DNA of 64,000 nucleotides from Nocardioides sp. LHD-245 (GTDB lineage Bacteria; Actinomycetota; Actinomycetes; Propionibacteriales; Nocardioidaceae). Positions 7,821 to 16,349 of the stretch are shown here, piece by piece. The stretch covers positions 1 to 64,000 of the forward strand of contig NZ_JAVFWN010000014.1 of assembly GCF_030929495.1 (NCBI RefSeq), given 5' to 3'. The position numbers and the translations under genes were made by a program. The notes under the pieces are model-generated. The model was not told where the DNA came from and did not search any database. It saw only the letters and a list, made by a program, of their open reading frames with translations. Every line of letters starts with the position of its first letter. Position 1 is the first letter of the stretch.

Positions 7821-8636
7821 GTGGCCGAGCTGGTCGAGATCACCGACCCTGCCGACCCGCGGCTGGGCGACTACCGGGACCTGCGCGACGTCGAGCTCCG
7901 CAAGCACCTGGAGGCCGAGCACGGCCTGTTCCTCGCCGAGGGGGAGAAGGTCGTCCGGCGTGCGGTGGAGGCCGGCTTCGCGCCGCGCTCCTTCCTGATG
8001 GCGCCCCGCTGGCTCGACGGTCTGGCCGACGTCCTCGACCGCTCCGACGTCCCCTGTTTCGTCGTCTCGGAGGACCTGGCTGAGGAGGTCACCGGCTTCC
8101 ACGTCCACCGCGGCGCCCTCGCCTCCCTCCGGCGCCGTCCGCTGCCCTCCCTGGACGAGGTGCTGGCCGAGGCTCGCTCGGTCCTGGTGCTCGAGGACAT
8201 CGTCGACCACACCAACGTGGGCGCCATCCTGCGCTCCGGAGCCGCCCTGGGCTTCGACGCCGTCCTGCTGGCACCCCGCTGCGCCGACCCGCTCTACCGG
8301 CGCGCCATCAAGGTCGCGATGGGCGCGGTCTTCGCGCTGCCCTGGACCCGCCTCCCCGACTGGTCCGAGGCTCTGCCGGACCTCACCCGCCGCGGCTTCA
8401 CCACCGTCGCGCTCACGCTCGCCCCGGACGCCGTACCCATCGAGGAGGCGGTGGCCGGCCAGGACAAGGTCGCCCTCGTCCTCGGCTCCGAGGGCCACGG
8501 CCTGTCCCCGCGCTGGGAGCAGTCCGCCGACCGACGCGCCATCATCCCGATGGCCCGCACCATCGAGCACGGCGTCGACTCGCTCAACGTGGCCGCCGCG
8601 ACCGCCGTGGCCTGCTACGTCACCGCCCGCCGCTGA
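7821..8636 (+). CDS. TrmH/SpoU-family RNA 2'-O-methyltransferase
   Basis: A 271-residue SPOUT methyltransferase. An N-terminal substrate-binding part (HGLFLAEGEKVVRRAVEAG) precedes the knotted catalytic domain with its three motifs: EDIVDHTNVGAILRSGAALG, LVLGSEGHGLS and IPMARTIEHGVDSLNVAAATAV. It transfers a methyl group from SAM to a ribose 2'-OH in rRNA or tRNA; the exact nucleotide cannot be inferred. The GTG start lies 10 bp after cysG, so co-transcription is likely although no functional link is obvious. Confidence 0.88.
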   Translation: MAELVEITDPADPRLGDYRDLRDVELRKHLEAEHGLFLAEGEKVVRRAVEAGFAPRSFLMAPRWLDGLADVLDRSDVPCFVVSEDLAEEVTGFHVHRGALASLRRRPLPSLDEVLAEARSVLVLEDIVDHTNVGAILRSGAALGFDAVLLAPRCADPLYRRAIKVAMGAVFALPWTRLPDWSEALPDLTRRGFTTVALTLAPDAVPIEEAVAGQDKVALVLGSEGHGLSPRWEQSADRRAIIPMARTIEHGVDSLNVAAATAVACYVTARR

Positions 8637-8689
8637 CCGCTCGCGAAATCGGACACGCTGTCGCACTACCGCTCGGACGCCCAGCGCCC

Positions 8690-8695
8690 TAATGT
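8690..8695 (+). promoter_or_regulatory. -10 element of the 8703-9815 gene
   Basis: TAATGT, 7 nt upstream of the ATG at 8703; leaderless geometry. Confidence 0.5.
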
Positions 8696-8702
8696 CCCCT
8701 CC

Positions 8703-9815
8703 ATGGCGGATGAGAACACGTTCTACCCAACCGTCCCGGTCGTGGTCTGGGGCACCGGCAACATGGGCCGCGCGTCCATCCGGGCGGTCGCGGCGCACCC
8801 CGGGCTGAGCCTCGCGGCGGTGATCGTCAACGACCCGGCCAAGGTCGGGCGCGACGCGGGTGACCTGGCCGAGCTCGGCCGGACCCTCGGCGTGGCGGCG
8901 ACGGACGACGTCGAGGCGGCCCTCGCGACCCTCGACGGCACGGGTGCGGTGGCCTACGCCGCGTCGGGCGAGCTGCGACCCGACGACGCGGTCATCGACA
9001 TCGCCCGCGCGCTCGCCGGCGGGGCCGTGGTCGTGACGCCCTCCGTCTACGCGCTCTACGACCACCGCAGCGCGCCTGCCGAGCTGCGCGACCCGCTGGA
9101 GAAGGCGTGCGCCGACGGTGGGAGCGCGCTGTTCGTCAGCGGCATCGACCCGGGCTGGGGCAACGACCTGCTGCCGGCGCTGGTCAGCGGCCTGGCCTCG
9201 GAGATCGACCAGGTCCGCTGTCAGGAGATCTTCGACTATTCGACGTACGACGCCGAGGACTCGGTCCGCTACATCGTGGGCATGGGCCAGCCGATGGACT
9301 ACGAGCCGCCGATGGTGGCGGCCGGGATCCCCTCGATGGTCTGGGGCGGGCAGGTCCGGCTGATCGCCCGCGCGCTCGGCGTCGAGATCGACGAGCTGCG
9401 CGAGACGCTCGACCGGCGGGCGCTCGACGCGACCGTCACGACCGCGCTGGGGGAGTTCGAGGCGGGCACCCAGGGCGCCCTGCGGTTCGAGGTGCAGGGC
9501 ATCGTCGGCGGCGAGCCGCGGATCGTCATCGAGCACGTCACCCGGATCACCGCCGGCTGCGCCACCGACTGGCCGATGCCGGCCGACGGCGGCGACGGTG
9601 CCCACCGCGTCATCATCGAGGGCCGCCCGCGGATCGAGATCAACGTCGAGGCCACCGACGAGGGCGGCAACCGGGCGGCCGGCGGCAACGCGACCGCGGC
9701 CAACCGGCTGGTCAACGCGATCCCATGGCTGCGCACCGCCACACCCGGCCTCTACGACGGCCTCGACGTGCCGCTCCAGCCCAGCGTCTACCTGCGGACC
9801 GCCGAGGAGGCGTGA
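8703..9815 (+). CDS. NAD(P)H-dependent amine dehydrogenase/DapB-like oxidoreductase
   Basis: A 370-residue protein with an N-terminal Rossmann fold (VVVWGTGNMGRASI at about 12-25) and a substrate domain like dihydrodipicolinate reductase and 2,4-diaminopentanoate dehydrogenase. SGIDPGWGNDLLPALVSGL and FDYSTYD are typical of the mycobacterial and actinobacterial 'dihydrodipicolinate reductase-like' group. The true substrate is unknown; a role in lysine synthesis is unlikely because the family diverges from DapB. The next gene, 2 bp downstream, encodes an AhpD-like protein, and the two probably act together. Confidence 0.8.
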   Translation: MADENTFYPTVPVVVWGTGNMGRASIRAVAAHPGLSLAAVIVNDPAKVGRDAGDLAELGRTLGVAATDDVEAALATLDGTGAVAYAASGELRPDDAVIDIARALAGGAVVVTPSVYALYDHRSAPAELRDPLEKACADGGSALFVSGIDPGWGNDLLPALVSGLASEIDQVRCQEIFDYSTYDAEDSVRYIVGMGQPMDYEPPMVAAGIPSMVWGGQVRLIARALGVEIDELRETLDRRALDATVTTALGEFEAGTQGALRFEVQGIVGGEPRIVIEHVTRITAGCATDWPMPADGGDGAHRVIIEGRPRIEINVEATDEGGNRAAGGNATAANRLVNAIPWLRTATPGLYDGLDVPLQPSVYLRTAEEA

Positions 9816-9817
9816 GC

Positions 9818-10309
9818 ATGTTCATCGAGATCCCCGAGGGCAAGGACCCGATCGGCTACGTCTGGGGCGAGCTGGTGCCCGGCATCGGCCCCGCGGCAGC
9901 GACGCTGGCGATGAGCGTCTACGAGCACAGCACGCTCGGCCTGCGCGAGTTCGAGGCCGCCCGGCTCCGGATCGCCCAGATCAACGGCTGCCTGTTCTGC
10001 CAGGACTGGCGCACCGAGCGGGACGGGCAGAAGGTCGAGGAGACCTTCGACCGCGCGGTCGAGGAGTGGCGCACCACCGCCGACTTCGACGAGCGCACCC
10101 GTCTCGCCGCCGAGTACGCCGAGCGCTACGCCCTCGACCACCACGGCATCGACGACGGCTTCTGGCAGCGGATCCGTGCCCACTACACCGACCGCGAGAT
10201 CGTCGAGCTGTCGATGTGCCTGGGCTCCTGGCTGTCCTTCGGCCGACTCAACCGGGTGCTCGGCCTGGACGCGGCCTGCGTCCTACCGAGCCACGCGGCC
10301 CGCTCCTGA
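9818..10309 (+). CDS. Carboxymuconolactone decarboxylase/AhpD-like protein
   Basis: A 163-residue helical protein with the AhpD-type redox motif CLFC (Cys58 and Cys61) followed by a conserved downstream segment (QDWR). Such proteins act as peroxidase adaptors or as gamma-carboxymuconolactone decarboxylases; the CxxC favours a thiol-redox role. The ATG lies 2 bp after the oxidoreductase stop, indicating an operon. The 3' end is only 7 bp from the convergent hydrolase gene. Confidence 0.85.
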   Translation: MFIEIPEGKDPIGYVWGELVPGIGPAAATLAMSVYEHSTLGLREFEAARLRIAQINGCLFCQDWRTERDGQKVEETFDRAVEEWRTTADFDERTRLAAEYAERYALDHHGIDDGFWQRIRAHYTDREIVELSMCLGSWLSFGRLNRVLGLDAACVLPSHAARS

Positions 10310-10316
10310 GCGACGC

Positions 10317-11231
10317 TCAGCGCCGCAGCAGCGTGGCGAAGCGGGCGATCGTCTCGTCGATCGCCCGCTGGCACGCGGCCGACCAGGGACCCATGTCGAA
10401 GAACCCATGGATCAGCCCCGGGTACGTCGTCTGGTGCACCTCGACGCCCGCGGCGGCGAGGGCCTCGGCGTAGGCGATGCCCTCGTCGCGCAGCGGGTCG
10501 AGCTCGGCGGTGACGACGACCGCCGGCGGCTGCCCGGCGAGGTTGCCGTGCAGGGGCGAGATCTTCGGGTCGGCGAGGTCGTCGGCGGTGTCGGCGTAGT
10601 GACCGATGAACCAGATCAGGGTCGGCTGGTCGAGGAAGTAGCCGGTCGCGTTCTCGTCGCGTGAGGCGTAGCTGCCGAGCACGTCGGTCGCCGGGTAGAC
10701 GAGCAGCTGGGCCGCGATGCCGGGGACGTGCTGGGCCGCGACCGCGGACAGGTTGCCGCCGGCGGAGTCGCCGGCCACGGCGAGCACGTCGCTGCCGCCG
10801 TACTCCGCGATCCGGGACTGCACGTCGCGCACCGCGGCGATCGCGTCCTCGGCCGCGGCGGGGAACTTCGCCTCGGGCGCGAGCCGGTAGTCGACCGCGA
10901 CCACCACGGCTTCGGCTCCGGCGCAGATCGCCCGCGCCATCGCCGCATGCGTGTCGAGATCGCCGATCACGAAGCCGCCGCCGTGGAGCAGGACCACGGT
11001 CGGCACCGGACCCCCGGCGGACGGCCGGTAGACCCGGGCTGCCAGCGGGCCGACCGCGCCGGCGACCGTGGCGTCCTCGACGGAGGCCACCTCGGCGAGG
11101 CTCCCGGGCGGGCGGAAGTCCACGGTCAGCTTGCGGAACGAGTCCCGCGCCGCGGCGGGCGTCAGGGTGTGCAGCGGGGTCCCTGCTTCGATCAGCTGGA
11201 GCAGGGGAGCGAGCTCGGCGTCGACGGACAT
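10317..11231 (-). CDS. Alpha/beta hydrolase, hormone-sensitive-lipase family
   Basis: A 304-residue esterase/lipase. The HSL family oxyanion motif HGGG is at 83-86, the nucleophile GDSAGG at 154-159 (Ser156), the acid residue lies in ELDPLRDEG and the catalytic His in LIHGFFDM. It hydrolyses short acyl esters; there is no signal peptide. The ATG at 11231 is preceded by TAGGTT on the minus strand (11243-11238) with 6-nt spacing. Family assignment is secure, substrate open. Confidence 0.9.
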   Translation of the reverse strand: MSVDAELAPLLQLIEAGTPLHTLTPAAARDSFRKLTVDFRPPGSLAEVASVEDATVAGAVGPLAARVYRPSAGGPVPTVVLLHGGGFVIGDLDTHAAMARAICAGAEAVVVAVDYRLAPEAKFPAAAEDAIAAVRDVQSRIAEYGGSDVLAVAGDSAGGNLSAVAAQHVPGIAAQLLVYPATDVLGSYASRDENATGYFLDQPTLIWFIGHYADTADDLADPKISPLHGNLAGQPPAVVVTAELDPLRDEGIAYAEALAAAGVEVHQTTYPGLIHGFFDMGPWSAACQRAIDETIARFATLLRR

Positions 11232-11237
11232 GCGGGC

Positions 11238-11243
11238 AACCTA
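11238..11243 (-). promoter_or_regulatory. -10 element of the HSL-family gene
   Basis: TAGGTT on the minus strand, 6 nt before the ATG at 11231; probable leaderless promoter. Confidence 0.45.
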
Positions 11244-11284
11244 GCCCAGAACCCGGCGCCGGGCACCCGGGCTCGGTCCGTTCC

Positions 11285-11869
11285 TCAGGTGGGCCACTCG
11301 GCGGGGTAGTCGTCGACGGCCGCGTCGTGCTGCTTGCGCAGCTTCTTCATCGCCTTGGCCGAGATCCGGTCGCCGAACACCGTGCCGAGGGTGTGGTCCG
11401 TCTCGTGCTGGAGGCACTTCGCGAGCAGCCCGTCGCCCTCGAACCGGACCCGGCTGCCGTCGAGCCCGGTGCCCTCGACCACGGCGTAGTCGGGCCGGGC
11501 GCAGTCGACGAAGGCGCCGGGGTAGGACAGACAGCCCTCGGGGCTGTCGTCGAGCCGCCGCTCGACGTCCTCGGGGTCCACGAGCGTGGGATTGCAGACC
11601 ACGCCGACCACCCGCCGCCCCTCCTCGTCGGGGCAGTCGAAGACGAACATCGCGACGTCCTCGCCGATCTGGCACGCGGCGAGGCCCACGCCGTCGGCGG
11701 CGTACATGGTGGCGACCATGTCGGCGGCGAGGGAGCGCAGGGCGTCGTCGTACACCTCGACCCGGGCCTGGGGCCGGTGCATGACCGGGGTTCCCCAGCG
11801 CGTCATCGCCCGCACGCTCCCGTTGCGGGGCAGGGGTCCGTACGGCGCGTGCGGGGTCTGGTCCTCCAT
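11285..11869 (-). CDS. def: Peptide deformylase
   Basis: A 194-residue metalloenzyme that removes the formyl group from nascent N-termini. Motif I is GVGLAACQ (60-67) instead of the usual GxGLAAPQ, motif II is EGCLS (111-115) and motif III is HETDH (155-159), giving the Cys and two His metal ligands plus the catalytic Glu. The Pro-to-Cys change in motif I is unusual but leaves the Gln. The start at 11869 is preferred over upstream ATGs because TACGAT on the minus strand lies 7 nt upstream. The gene is monocistronic here and not linked to fmt. Confidence 0.88.
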   Translation of the reverse strand: MEDQTPHAPYGPLPRNGSVRAMTRWGTPVMHRPQARVEVYDDALRSLAADMVATMYAADGVGLAACQIGEDVAMFVFDCPDEEGRRVVGVVCNPTLVDPEDVERRLDDSPEGCLSYPGAFVDCARPDYAVVEGTGLDGSRVRFEGDGLLAKCLQHETDHTLGTVFGDRISAKAMKKLRKQHDAAVDDYPAEWPT

Positions 11870-11940
11870 GCCGCGCATCGTAGGGGCGAGGATCACGGAC
11901 GGCCGATTCGGTCGATATGCGACTCAGGTGTAGCGCGGTG

Positions 11941-11957
11941 TGTAACTCACGGTTACA
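11941..11957. promoter_or_regulatory. TetR-type operator overlapping the -10 of the fadE pair
   Basis: TGTAAC (11941-11946) and GTTACA (11952-11957) form a perfect inverted repeat with a 5-nt spacer. The -10-like TACAGT (11954-11959) overlaps the right arm and sits 6 nt before the ATG at 11966, so a bound dimer would block initiation. Additional GCGGT and ACCGC flanks (11935-11939 and 11961-11965) nearly extend the symmetry. This is the kind of site used by TetR-family repressors of fatty-acid degradation genes. Confidence 0.6.
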
Positions 11958-11965
11958 GTTACCGC

Positions 11966-13342
11966 ATGTCCTTGATCAGCAACCTCAAGCCGGGCGGGAA
12001 GCATGGGGTCCCGAGCAGCGAGAGCCGGGATCCCATCGGCTACCTCGTCGCCGGCCTCAACCGGCTCGCCCAGACCGACCTCCTCGACAAGGTCCGCCTC
12101 CGCAAGCCGACCGAGCAGGCGGTCTTCTCCGTCACCCGGACCGGCTTCAAGACGATGACCACCGCCAGCCGGACCTTCGCCAAGGCAGGCAAGGGCGGTC
12201 AGCCAGGTGCCCGGCCGAAGCATGCTGCCGCGAGCGGTGTCTTCGACCTCACGCCCGGCGAGGACGAGCAGATGCTCGTCGACGTCGTCACCGAGTTCGC
12301 CGACGAGGTCGTCCGACCCGCCGCGGCCGAGGCCGACAAGACCTGTGCTGCGCCCGACGACCTGCTCAAGGCCAGCCTCGACATCGGCCTGCCGATCCTC
12401 GGCCTGCCCGAGAGCCTCGGCGGCGTGTCCGAGGAGCGTTCCGCGATGGCCGGCACCCTGGTCGCCGAGGCGCTCGCCAAGGGCGACATGGGTTTGGCGG
12501 TGGCGACGCTGGCGCCCGGCTCGGTGGCGACCGCGATCGGCCTGTGGGGCACCGACGCCCAGCAGCAGACCTACCTGCCGGCGTTCAGCGCCGAGGACGG
12601 GTCGGTGCCGGCCGCGGCCCTGGCGCTCAACGAGCCCACCGTGCTCTTCGACGTGTTCAGCCCCTCGACCACCGCCAGGCGGAGCGACGACGGTGCTGGC
12701 TTCGTCCTCAACGGCGCCAAGAGCCTGGTCGCCCGCGGCGACCACGCCGAGCTCTTCGTCGTCGGGGCGAGCCTCGACGGCAAGCCGGTGCTCTTCCTCG
12801 TCGAGTCCGGCGCCACGGGCCTCGCCATCGCGGGCGACCCCGCGATGGGCGTGCGGGCCGCGTCGATGACCACGCTGGTCCTCGAGGACGTCACCGTTCC
12901 CGCCGACGCGGTGCTGGGCGAGACCGACGGGTCGACGTACACCGAGTGCGTGCGCCTCTCCCGCCTCGCCTGGTGCGCCCTCGCGGTCGGCACCGGCCAG
13001 GCCGTGCTCGACTACGTCACGCCGTACGTCCAGGGCCGCGAGGCCTTCGGCGAGCCGATCGCGCACCGTCAGTCGGTGGCCTTCATGGTCGCGAACATCG
13101 CGATCGAGCTGCAGGGCATGCGACTGCTGACCTACCGCGCCGCCTCCCGCGCCGCGGCCGGCAAGGACTTCTCCCGCGAGGTCGCCCTCGCCCGCAAGGC
13201 GTGCACCGACAAGGGCATGCAGATCGGCCTCGACGGCGTCCAGCTGCTCGGTGGCCACGGGTTCGTCAAGGAGCATCCGGTCGAGCGGTGGTACCGCGAC
13301 CTGCGGGCCATCGGAATCATGGAAGGAACGGTGCTGGTCTGA
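11966..13342 (+). CDS. Acyl-CoA dehydrogenase family protein, first of a pair (FadE24-like)
   Basis: A 458-residue protein. A basic N-terminal extension of about 85 residues (LKPGGKHG, AGKGGQPGARPKH) precedes the acyl-CoA dehydrogenase fold: helical domain, beta domain (GFVLNGAKSLV, MTTLVLEDVTVPADAVLG) and C-terminal helices (LLGGHGFVKEHPVERWYRDLRAIGIMEGT). It ends three residues after the conserved EGT, so the usual C-terminal helix (EIQ...) is missing. It shares a TGATG junction with the next dehydrogenase, suggesting a heteromeric enzyme. From memory the pair resembles mycobacterial FadE24/FadE23. It is probably repressed through the operator at 11941. Confidence 0.85.
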   Translation: MSLISNLKPGGKHGVPSSESRDPIGYLVAGLNRLAQTDLLDKVRLRKPTEQAVFSVTRTGFKTMTTASRTFAKAGKGGQPGARPKHAAASGVFDLTPGEDEQMLVDVVTEFADEVVRPAAAEADKTCAAPDDLLKASLDIGLPILGLPESLGGVSEERSAMAGTLVAEALAKGDMGLAVATLAPGSVATAIGLWGTDAQQQTYLPAFSAEDGSVPAAALALNEPTVLFDVFSPSTTARRSDDGAGFVLNGAKSLVARGDHAELFVVGASLDGKPVLFLVESGATGLAIAGDPAMGVRAASMTTLVLEDVTVPADAVLGETDGSTYTECVRLSRLAWCALAVGTGQAVLDYVTPYVQGREAFGEPIAHRQSVAFMVANIAIELQGMRLLTYRAASRAAAGKDFSREVALARKACTDKGMQIGLDGVQLLGGHGFVKEHPVERWYRDLRAIGIMEGTVLV

Positions 13343-14559
13343 TGGCCATCAACCTCGAGGTGCCCAAGAAGCACCGGGCGCTGGTCGATCAGGCCCACCA
13401 GGTCGCGATGAACATGCTGCGACCGATCTCCCGCAAGTACGACATCGCCGAGCACGAGTACCCCAAGGAGCTCGACATGCTCGCGGCGATGATCGACGGG
13501 CTCTCCGAGTCCGGCGCGAGCGAGGGCGCGGGGGCGACCGGCGTACGACGCGACAGCGACGACTCGGACAAGAAGACCGTCAAGAACGGCGCCAACCTGG
13601 CCTCGGTGACCTCGGTCGCCGAGATGTGCTGGGGCGACACCGGGCTGCTGCTCTCGATGCCCCGCCAGGGCCTCGGCAACTCCGCGATCGCCTCGGTCGC
13701 CAACGACGAGCAGCTCGAGCGGTTCAAGGGCCGGTGGGCGTCGATGGCGATCACCGAGCCGTCCTTCGGCTCCGACTCCGCCGCGATCTCGACCACCGCC
13801 GTCCTCGACGGCGACGAGTACGTCATCAACGGCGAGAAGATCTTCGTCACCTCCGGCGAGCGCTCCGACTGCATCGTCGTCTGGGCGACCCTCGACAAGT
13901 CCCTCGGCCGGGCTGCGATCAAGTCGTTCGTGGTCGAGAAGGACACGCCCGGGGTCAAGGTCGAGCGGCTGGAGGAGAAGCTCGGCATCCGGGCCTCCGA
14001 CACCGCGGTGATCACCTTCACCGACGCTCGCGTGCCGAAGGACAACCTCCTCGGCTCGCCGGAGGTCAACGTCGAGCAGGGCTTCGCCGGCGCGATGGCG
14101 ACCTTCGACAACACCCGGCCGCTCGTCGCCGCGATGGCGGTCGGCTGCGCCCGGGCCTCGCTCGACCTGACCCGTGACCTGCTCAAGGAGGCCGGCATCG
14201 AGGTCGACTACGACCGACCGGCGATCCTGCAGCACGCCGCGGCGGCCAAGTTCCTCCAGCTCGAGTCCGACTGGGAGGCCGGGCGCCTGCTCACCCTCCA
14301 GGCCGCGTGGATGGCCGACAACCGCAAGCCCAACTCGCTGGAGGCCTCGATGGCCAAGGCGAAGGCCGGCCGGGTCGGCTCCGACGTCACGCTGTCCTGT
14401 GTCGAGCTGTGCGCCTCGATCGGCTACAGCGAGGAGGAGCTGCTCGAGAAGTGGGCCCGCGACTCCAAGATCCTCGACATCTTCGAGGGCACCCAGCAGA
14501 TTCAGCAGCTCATCGTCGCGCGCCGGATCCTGGGCCTGTCGAGCGCTGAGCTGAAGTGA
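13342..14559 (+). CDS. Acyl-CoA dehydrogenase, second of a pair (FadE23-like)
   Basis: A 405-residue acyl-CoA dehydrogenase whose N-terminus (MAINLEVPKKHRALV, then MRPISRKYDIAEHEYPKELD) closely matches mycobacterial FadE23 as I remember it. FAD and substrate elements are present: MAITEPSFGSDSAAI, INGEKIFVTSGERSD, GIRASDTAVITFTDARVP and FEGTQQIQQLIVARRILG, whose Glu is at the catalytic-base position. Between residues 60 and 85 is a charged insertion (RRDSDDSDKKTVKNG). The ATG overlaps the stop of the upstream partner by one base, implying coupled, stoichiometric synthesis. The role is fatty acid or related acyl-CoA oxidation. Confidence 0.88.
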   Translation: MAINLEVPKKHRALVDQAHQVAMNMLRPISRKYDIAEHEYPKELDMLAAMIDGLSESGASEGAGATGVRRDSDDSDKKTVKNGANLASVTSVAEMCWGDTGLLLSMPRQGLGNSAIASVANDEQLERFKGRWASMAITEPSFGSDSAAISTTAVLDGDEYVINGEKIFVTSGERSDCIVVWATLDKSLGRAAIKSFVVEKDTPGVKVERLEEKLGIRASDTAVITFTDARVPKDNLLGSPEVNVEQGFAGAMATFDNTRPLVAAMAVGCARASLDLTRDLLKEAGIEVDYDRPAILQHAAAAKFLQLESDWEAGRLLTLQAAWMADNRKPNSLEASMAKAKAGRVGSDVTLSCVELCASIGYSEEELLEKWARDSKILDIFEGTQQIQQLIVARRILGLSSAELK

Positions 14560-14578
14560 GCTGACGGCTCGATCGCTG

Positions 14579-14615
14579 CGAGGCCCGTTCCTGCCGGAGG
14601 GTGGGGCGGGCCTCG
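14579..14615. terminator. Stem-loop after the fadE pair
   Basis: CGAGGCCCG (14579-14587) pairs with CGGGCCTCG (14607-14615), with a 19-nt loop. It lies 20 bp after the stop of the second acyl-CoA dehydrogenase and just before the dispersed palindromic element. Confidence 0.6.
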
Positions 14616-14641
14616 GCGATTCCGGGGTGGAACGTGTCTCA

Positions 14642-14701
14642 ATTGGGCAGAGACTGCAGGTTCCCGGCCCGAATCGTTGCGGTTTGGGACCAAACCGCAA
14701 C
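14642..14701. repeat. Dispersed palindromic element, copy 1
   Basis: Block ATTGGGCAGAGACTGCA (14642-14658), then GGCCCGAAT (14666-14674), then the palindrome of arms TGCGGTTTGG and CCAAACCGCA around GA (14678-14699), extended by GT and AC on its flanks. It sits between the convergent acyl-CoA dehydrogenase and galK, ending 3 bp before the galK stop codon. Confidence 0.85.
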
Positions 14702-14704
14702 ATC

Positions 14705-15739
14705 TCACCCGATCCCGCGGAGCACCTCCGCGCCGGGCCCGGGCTCGACGAGGTGGTGCCGGGGAGGGGCCCAGCCCCGCTCGGCGTACGCCGCATCCAC
14801 CGCCTCCCGTACGACGCCCGCGCGGTCCGCGGCGACCAGGGTGAGGGCGCAGCCGCCGAACCCTCCTCCGGTCATCCGCGCGCCGAGCGCTCCGGCCTCG
14901 AGCCCGGTGTCGACGACCTGGTCGAGCTGCGGGACGCTCACCTCGTAGTCGTCGCGCAGCGAGGCGTGCGAGGCGGTCATCAGCGCGCCGAGGCGCGCCC
15001 AGGCCCGGGCCCCGATCGCGTCCACCGCGTCCCGGACCCGGGCATTCTCGGTCACGACGTGCCGGCGCCGCCGGGGGTGGCCGCGCGCGTACTCCCGTCG
15101 CCGCTGGGCGTAGCCGCCGTCGCCGTCGGCCAGCACGTGCCGCACCCGCGTGTCGGTGACCAGCAGGACGAGCCCGTCCTCGGCCACCGGGAACGACACC
15201 GGGGCCGTCACGGGGGAGTCGGGGTCGGCGAAGTCGATGAGCAGCGCGTGCCCGTCCGAGCCGAGCATGGCGGCGAGCTGGTCCATGCCCCCGGTGGGGG
15301 CGCCGACGTGCTCGGTCTCCGCCCGCCGGCAGGCCTCGGCGAGGAGGCGACGCCCCGCCCCGTCGAGAGGTACGCCGAGCAGCCCGGCGATCGCGGTCGC
15401 CACCGCGCACTCCAGCGCGGCCGAGCTGGCCAGGCCGCCGCCGAGCGGCAGCGTGGAGACGAGGTCGATGTCGAGGCCCGGCACCTCCCAGCCGATCCGG
15501 CGCAGCTCGGCGAGCACGCCGACGACGTACTCCTGCCAGTGGGGATCGCCCGGCACGGCCTCGCGGCTGGTGACCCGCAGCTGGTCGTCGCCCCGGGGCC
15601 GGACCGCGGCGATGGTGGCCAGGCCGATCGCGAACGGCAGGCACAGTCCTCCGTTGTAGTCGGTGTGCTCGCCGATCAGGTTGACCCGGCCGGGGGCGCG
15701 CGCGACGACCGGCGCGGAGGGTGAGTTCACGCCCGCCAT
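14705..15739 (-). CDS. galK: Galactokinase, internally shortened
   Basis: A 344-residue GHMP kinase. The GalK signature GRVNLIGEHTDYNGG is at about 18-32, the ATP loop LPLGGGLASSAALE in the first third and MTGGGFGGCAL near the end. It phosphorylates galactose at C1. Typical galactokinases have about 380-390 residues. Here the stretch between GGYAQRRREYA and RRRHVVTENARV is about 20 residues or more shorter than usual, so a helix seems to be deleted in frame. The motifs remain intact. The ATG at 15739 is used; a GTG at 15730 with CAGGAT 7 nt upstream is an alternative. No galT or galE is adjacent. Confidence 0.85.
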   Translation of the reverse strand: MAGVNSPSAPVVARAPGRVNLIGEHTDYNGGLCLPFAIGLATIAAVRPRGDDQLRVTSREAVPGDPHWQEYVVGVLAELRRIGWEVPGLDIDLVSTLPLGGGLASSAALECAVATAIAGLLGVPLDGAGRRLLAEACRRAETEHVGAPTGGMDQLAAMLGSDGHALLIDFADPDSPVTAPVSFPVAEDGLVLLVTDTRVRHVLADGDGGYAQRRREYARGHPRRRRHVVTENARVRDAVDAIGARAWARLGALMTASHASLRDDYEVSVPQLDQVVDTGLEAGALGARMTGGGFGGCALTLVAADRAGVVREAVDAAYAERGWAPPRHHLVEPGPGAEVLRGIG

Positions 15740-15770
15740 CCTGCCCGCTCGGGACGCCGCGGGCCGGGGC

Positions 15771-15776
15771 TAGGGT
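15771..15776 (+). promoter_or_regulatory. -10 element of the nucleosidase gene
   Basis: TAGGGT, 7 nt upstream of the GTG at 15784; leaderless geometry. Confidence 0.5.
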
Positions 15777-15783
15777 GACCGCC

Positions 15784-16341
15784 GTGCCCCGTCCGCTCAT
15801 CGTCGCCGCCGCCCGCTCCGAGGTCGCCTACGTCCCTGCCGGGATCGACGTGGTCGTCACCGGCATCGGCAAGACCGCTGCCGCGACCGCGCTGACCCGC
15901 CATCTCGCCGGCCGGTCCGATCTGGCCGACCTGGTCGTCGTCAACCTCGGCACCGCCGGGGCGCTGCACGACGGGCTCGACGGCGAGCACGGGCTCCACG
16001 AGATCGGGACCGTGCTCAACCACGACATCAACGGCGACGCGATCCGCGCACTCGGGTACGACCCGCGCGACCGGCTCGTGATCGGGGAGAGCGCCACCGT
16101 GCTCGCCACCGGCGATGTCTTCGTCAACGACCCGTCGGTGCGGACGCGGCTCGGCGAGCGGGCTCAGCTGGTCGACATGGAGGGCTATGCCGTCGCGTAC
16201 GTCGCGCAGGAGTTCGGCGTCCCGCTGCGGATGGTCAAGCACGTCTCCGACAACGCCGACGAGGGCGCGATGGAGTGGGTCGCCCTGGTCGATCGCAGCG
16301 CCCGGGTCCTGGGGGAGTGGGCGGCGCGCCACCTCGGCTGA
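15784..16341 (+). CDS. Nucleosidase, purine-nucleoside-phosphorylase fold
   Basis: A 185-residue protein like the C-terminal two thirds of MTA/SAH nucleosidases. VVVTGIGKTAAATAL and VVNLGTAGALHDGL are the phosphate/ribose-pocket glycine-rich segments. LVDMEGYAVAYVAQEFGVPLRMVKHVSDNAD contains the MEGYA and SDNAD motifs; the latter Asp is the usual catalytic acid. It probably cleaves an N-glycosidic bond of adenosyl-type nucleosides. It is shorter than classical MtnN (about 230). It is divergent from galK. Confidence 0.8.
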   Translation: MPRPLIVAAARSEVAYVPAGIDVVVTGIGKTAAATALTRHLAGRSDLADLVVVNLGTAGALHDGLDGEHGLHEIGTVLNHDINGDAIRALGYDPRDRLVIGESATVLATGDVFVNDPSVRTRLGERAQLVDMEGYAVAYVAQEFGVPLRMVKHVSDNADEGAMEWVALVDRSARVLGEWAARHLG

Positions 16342-16349
16342 CCCGACCG

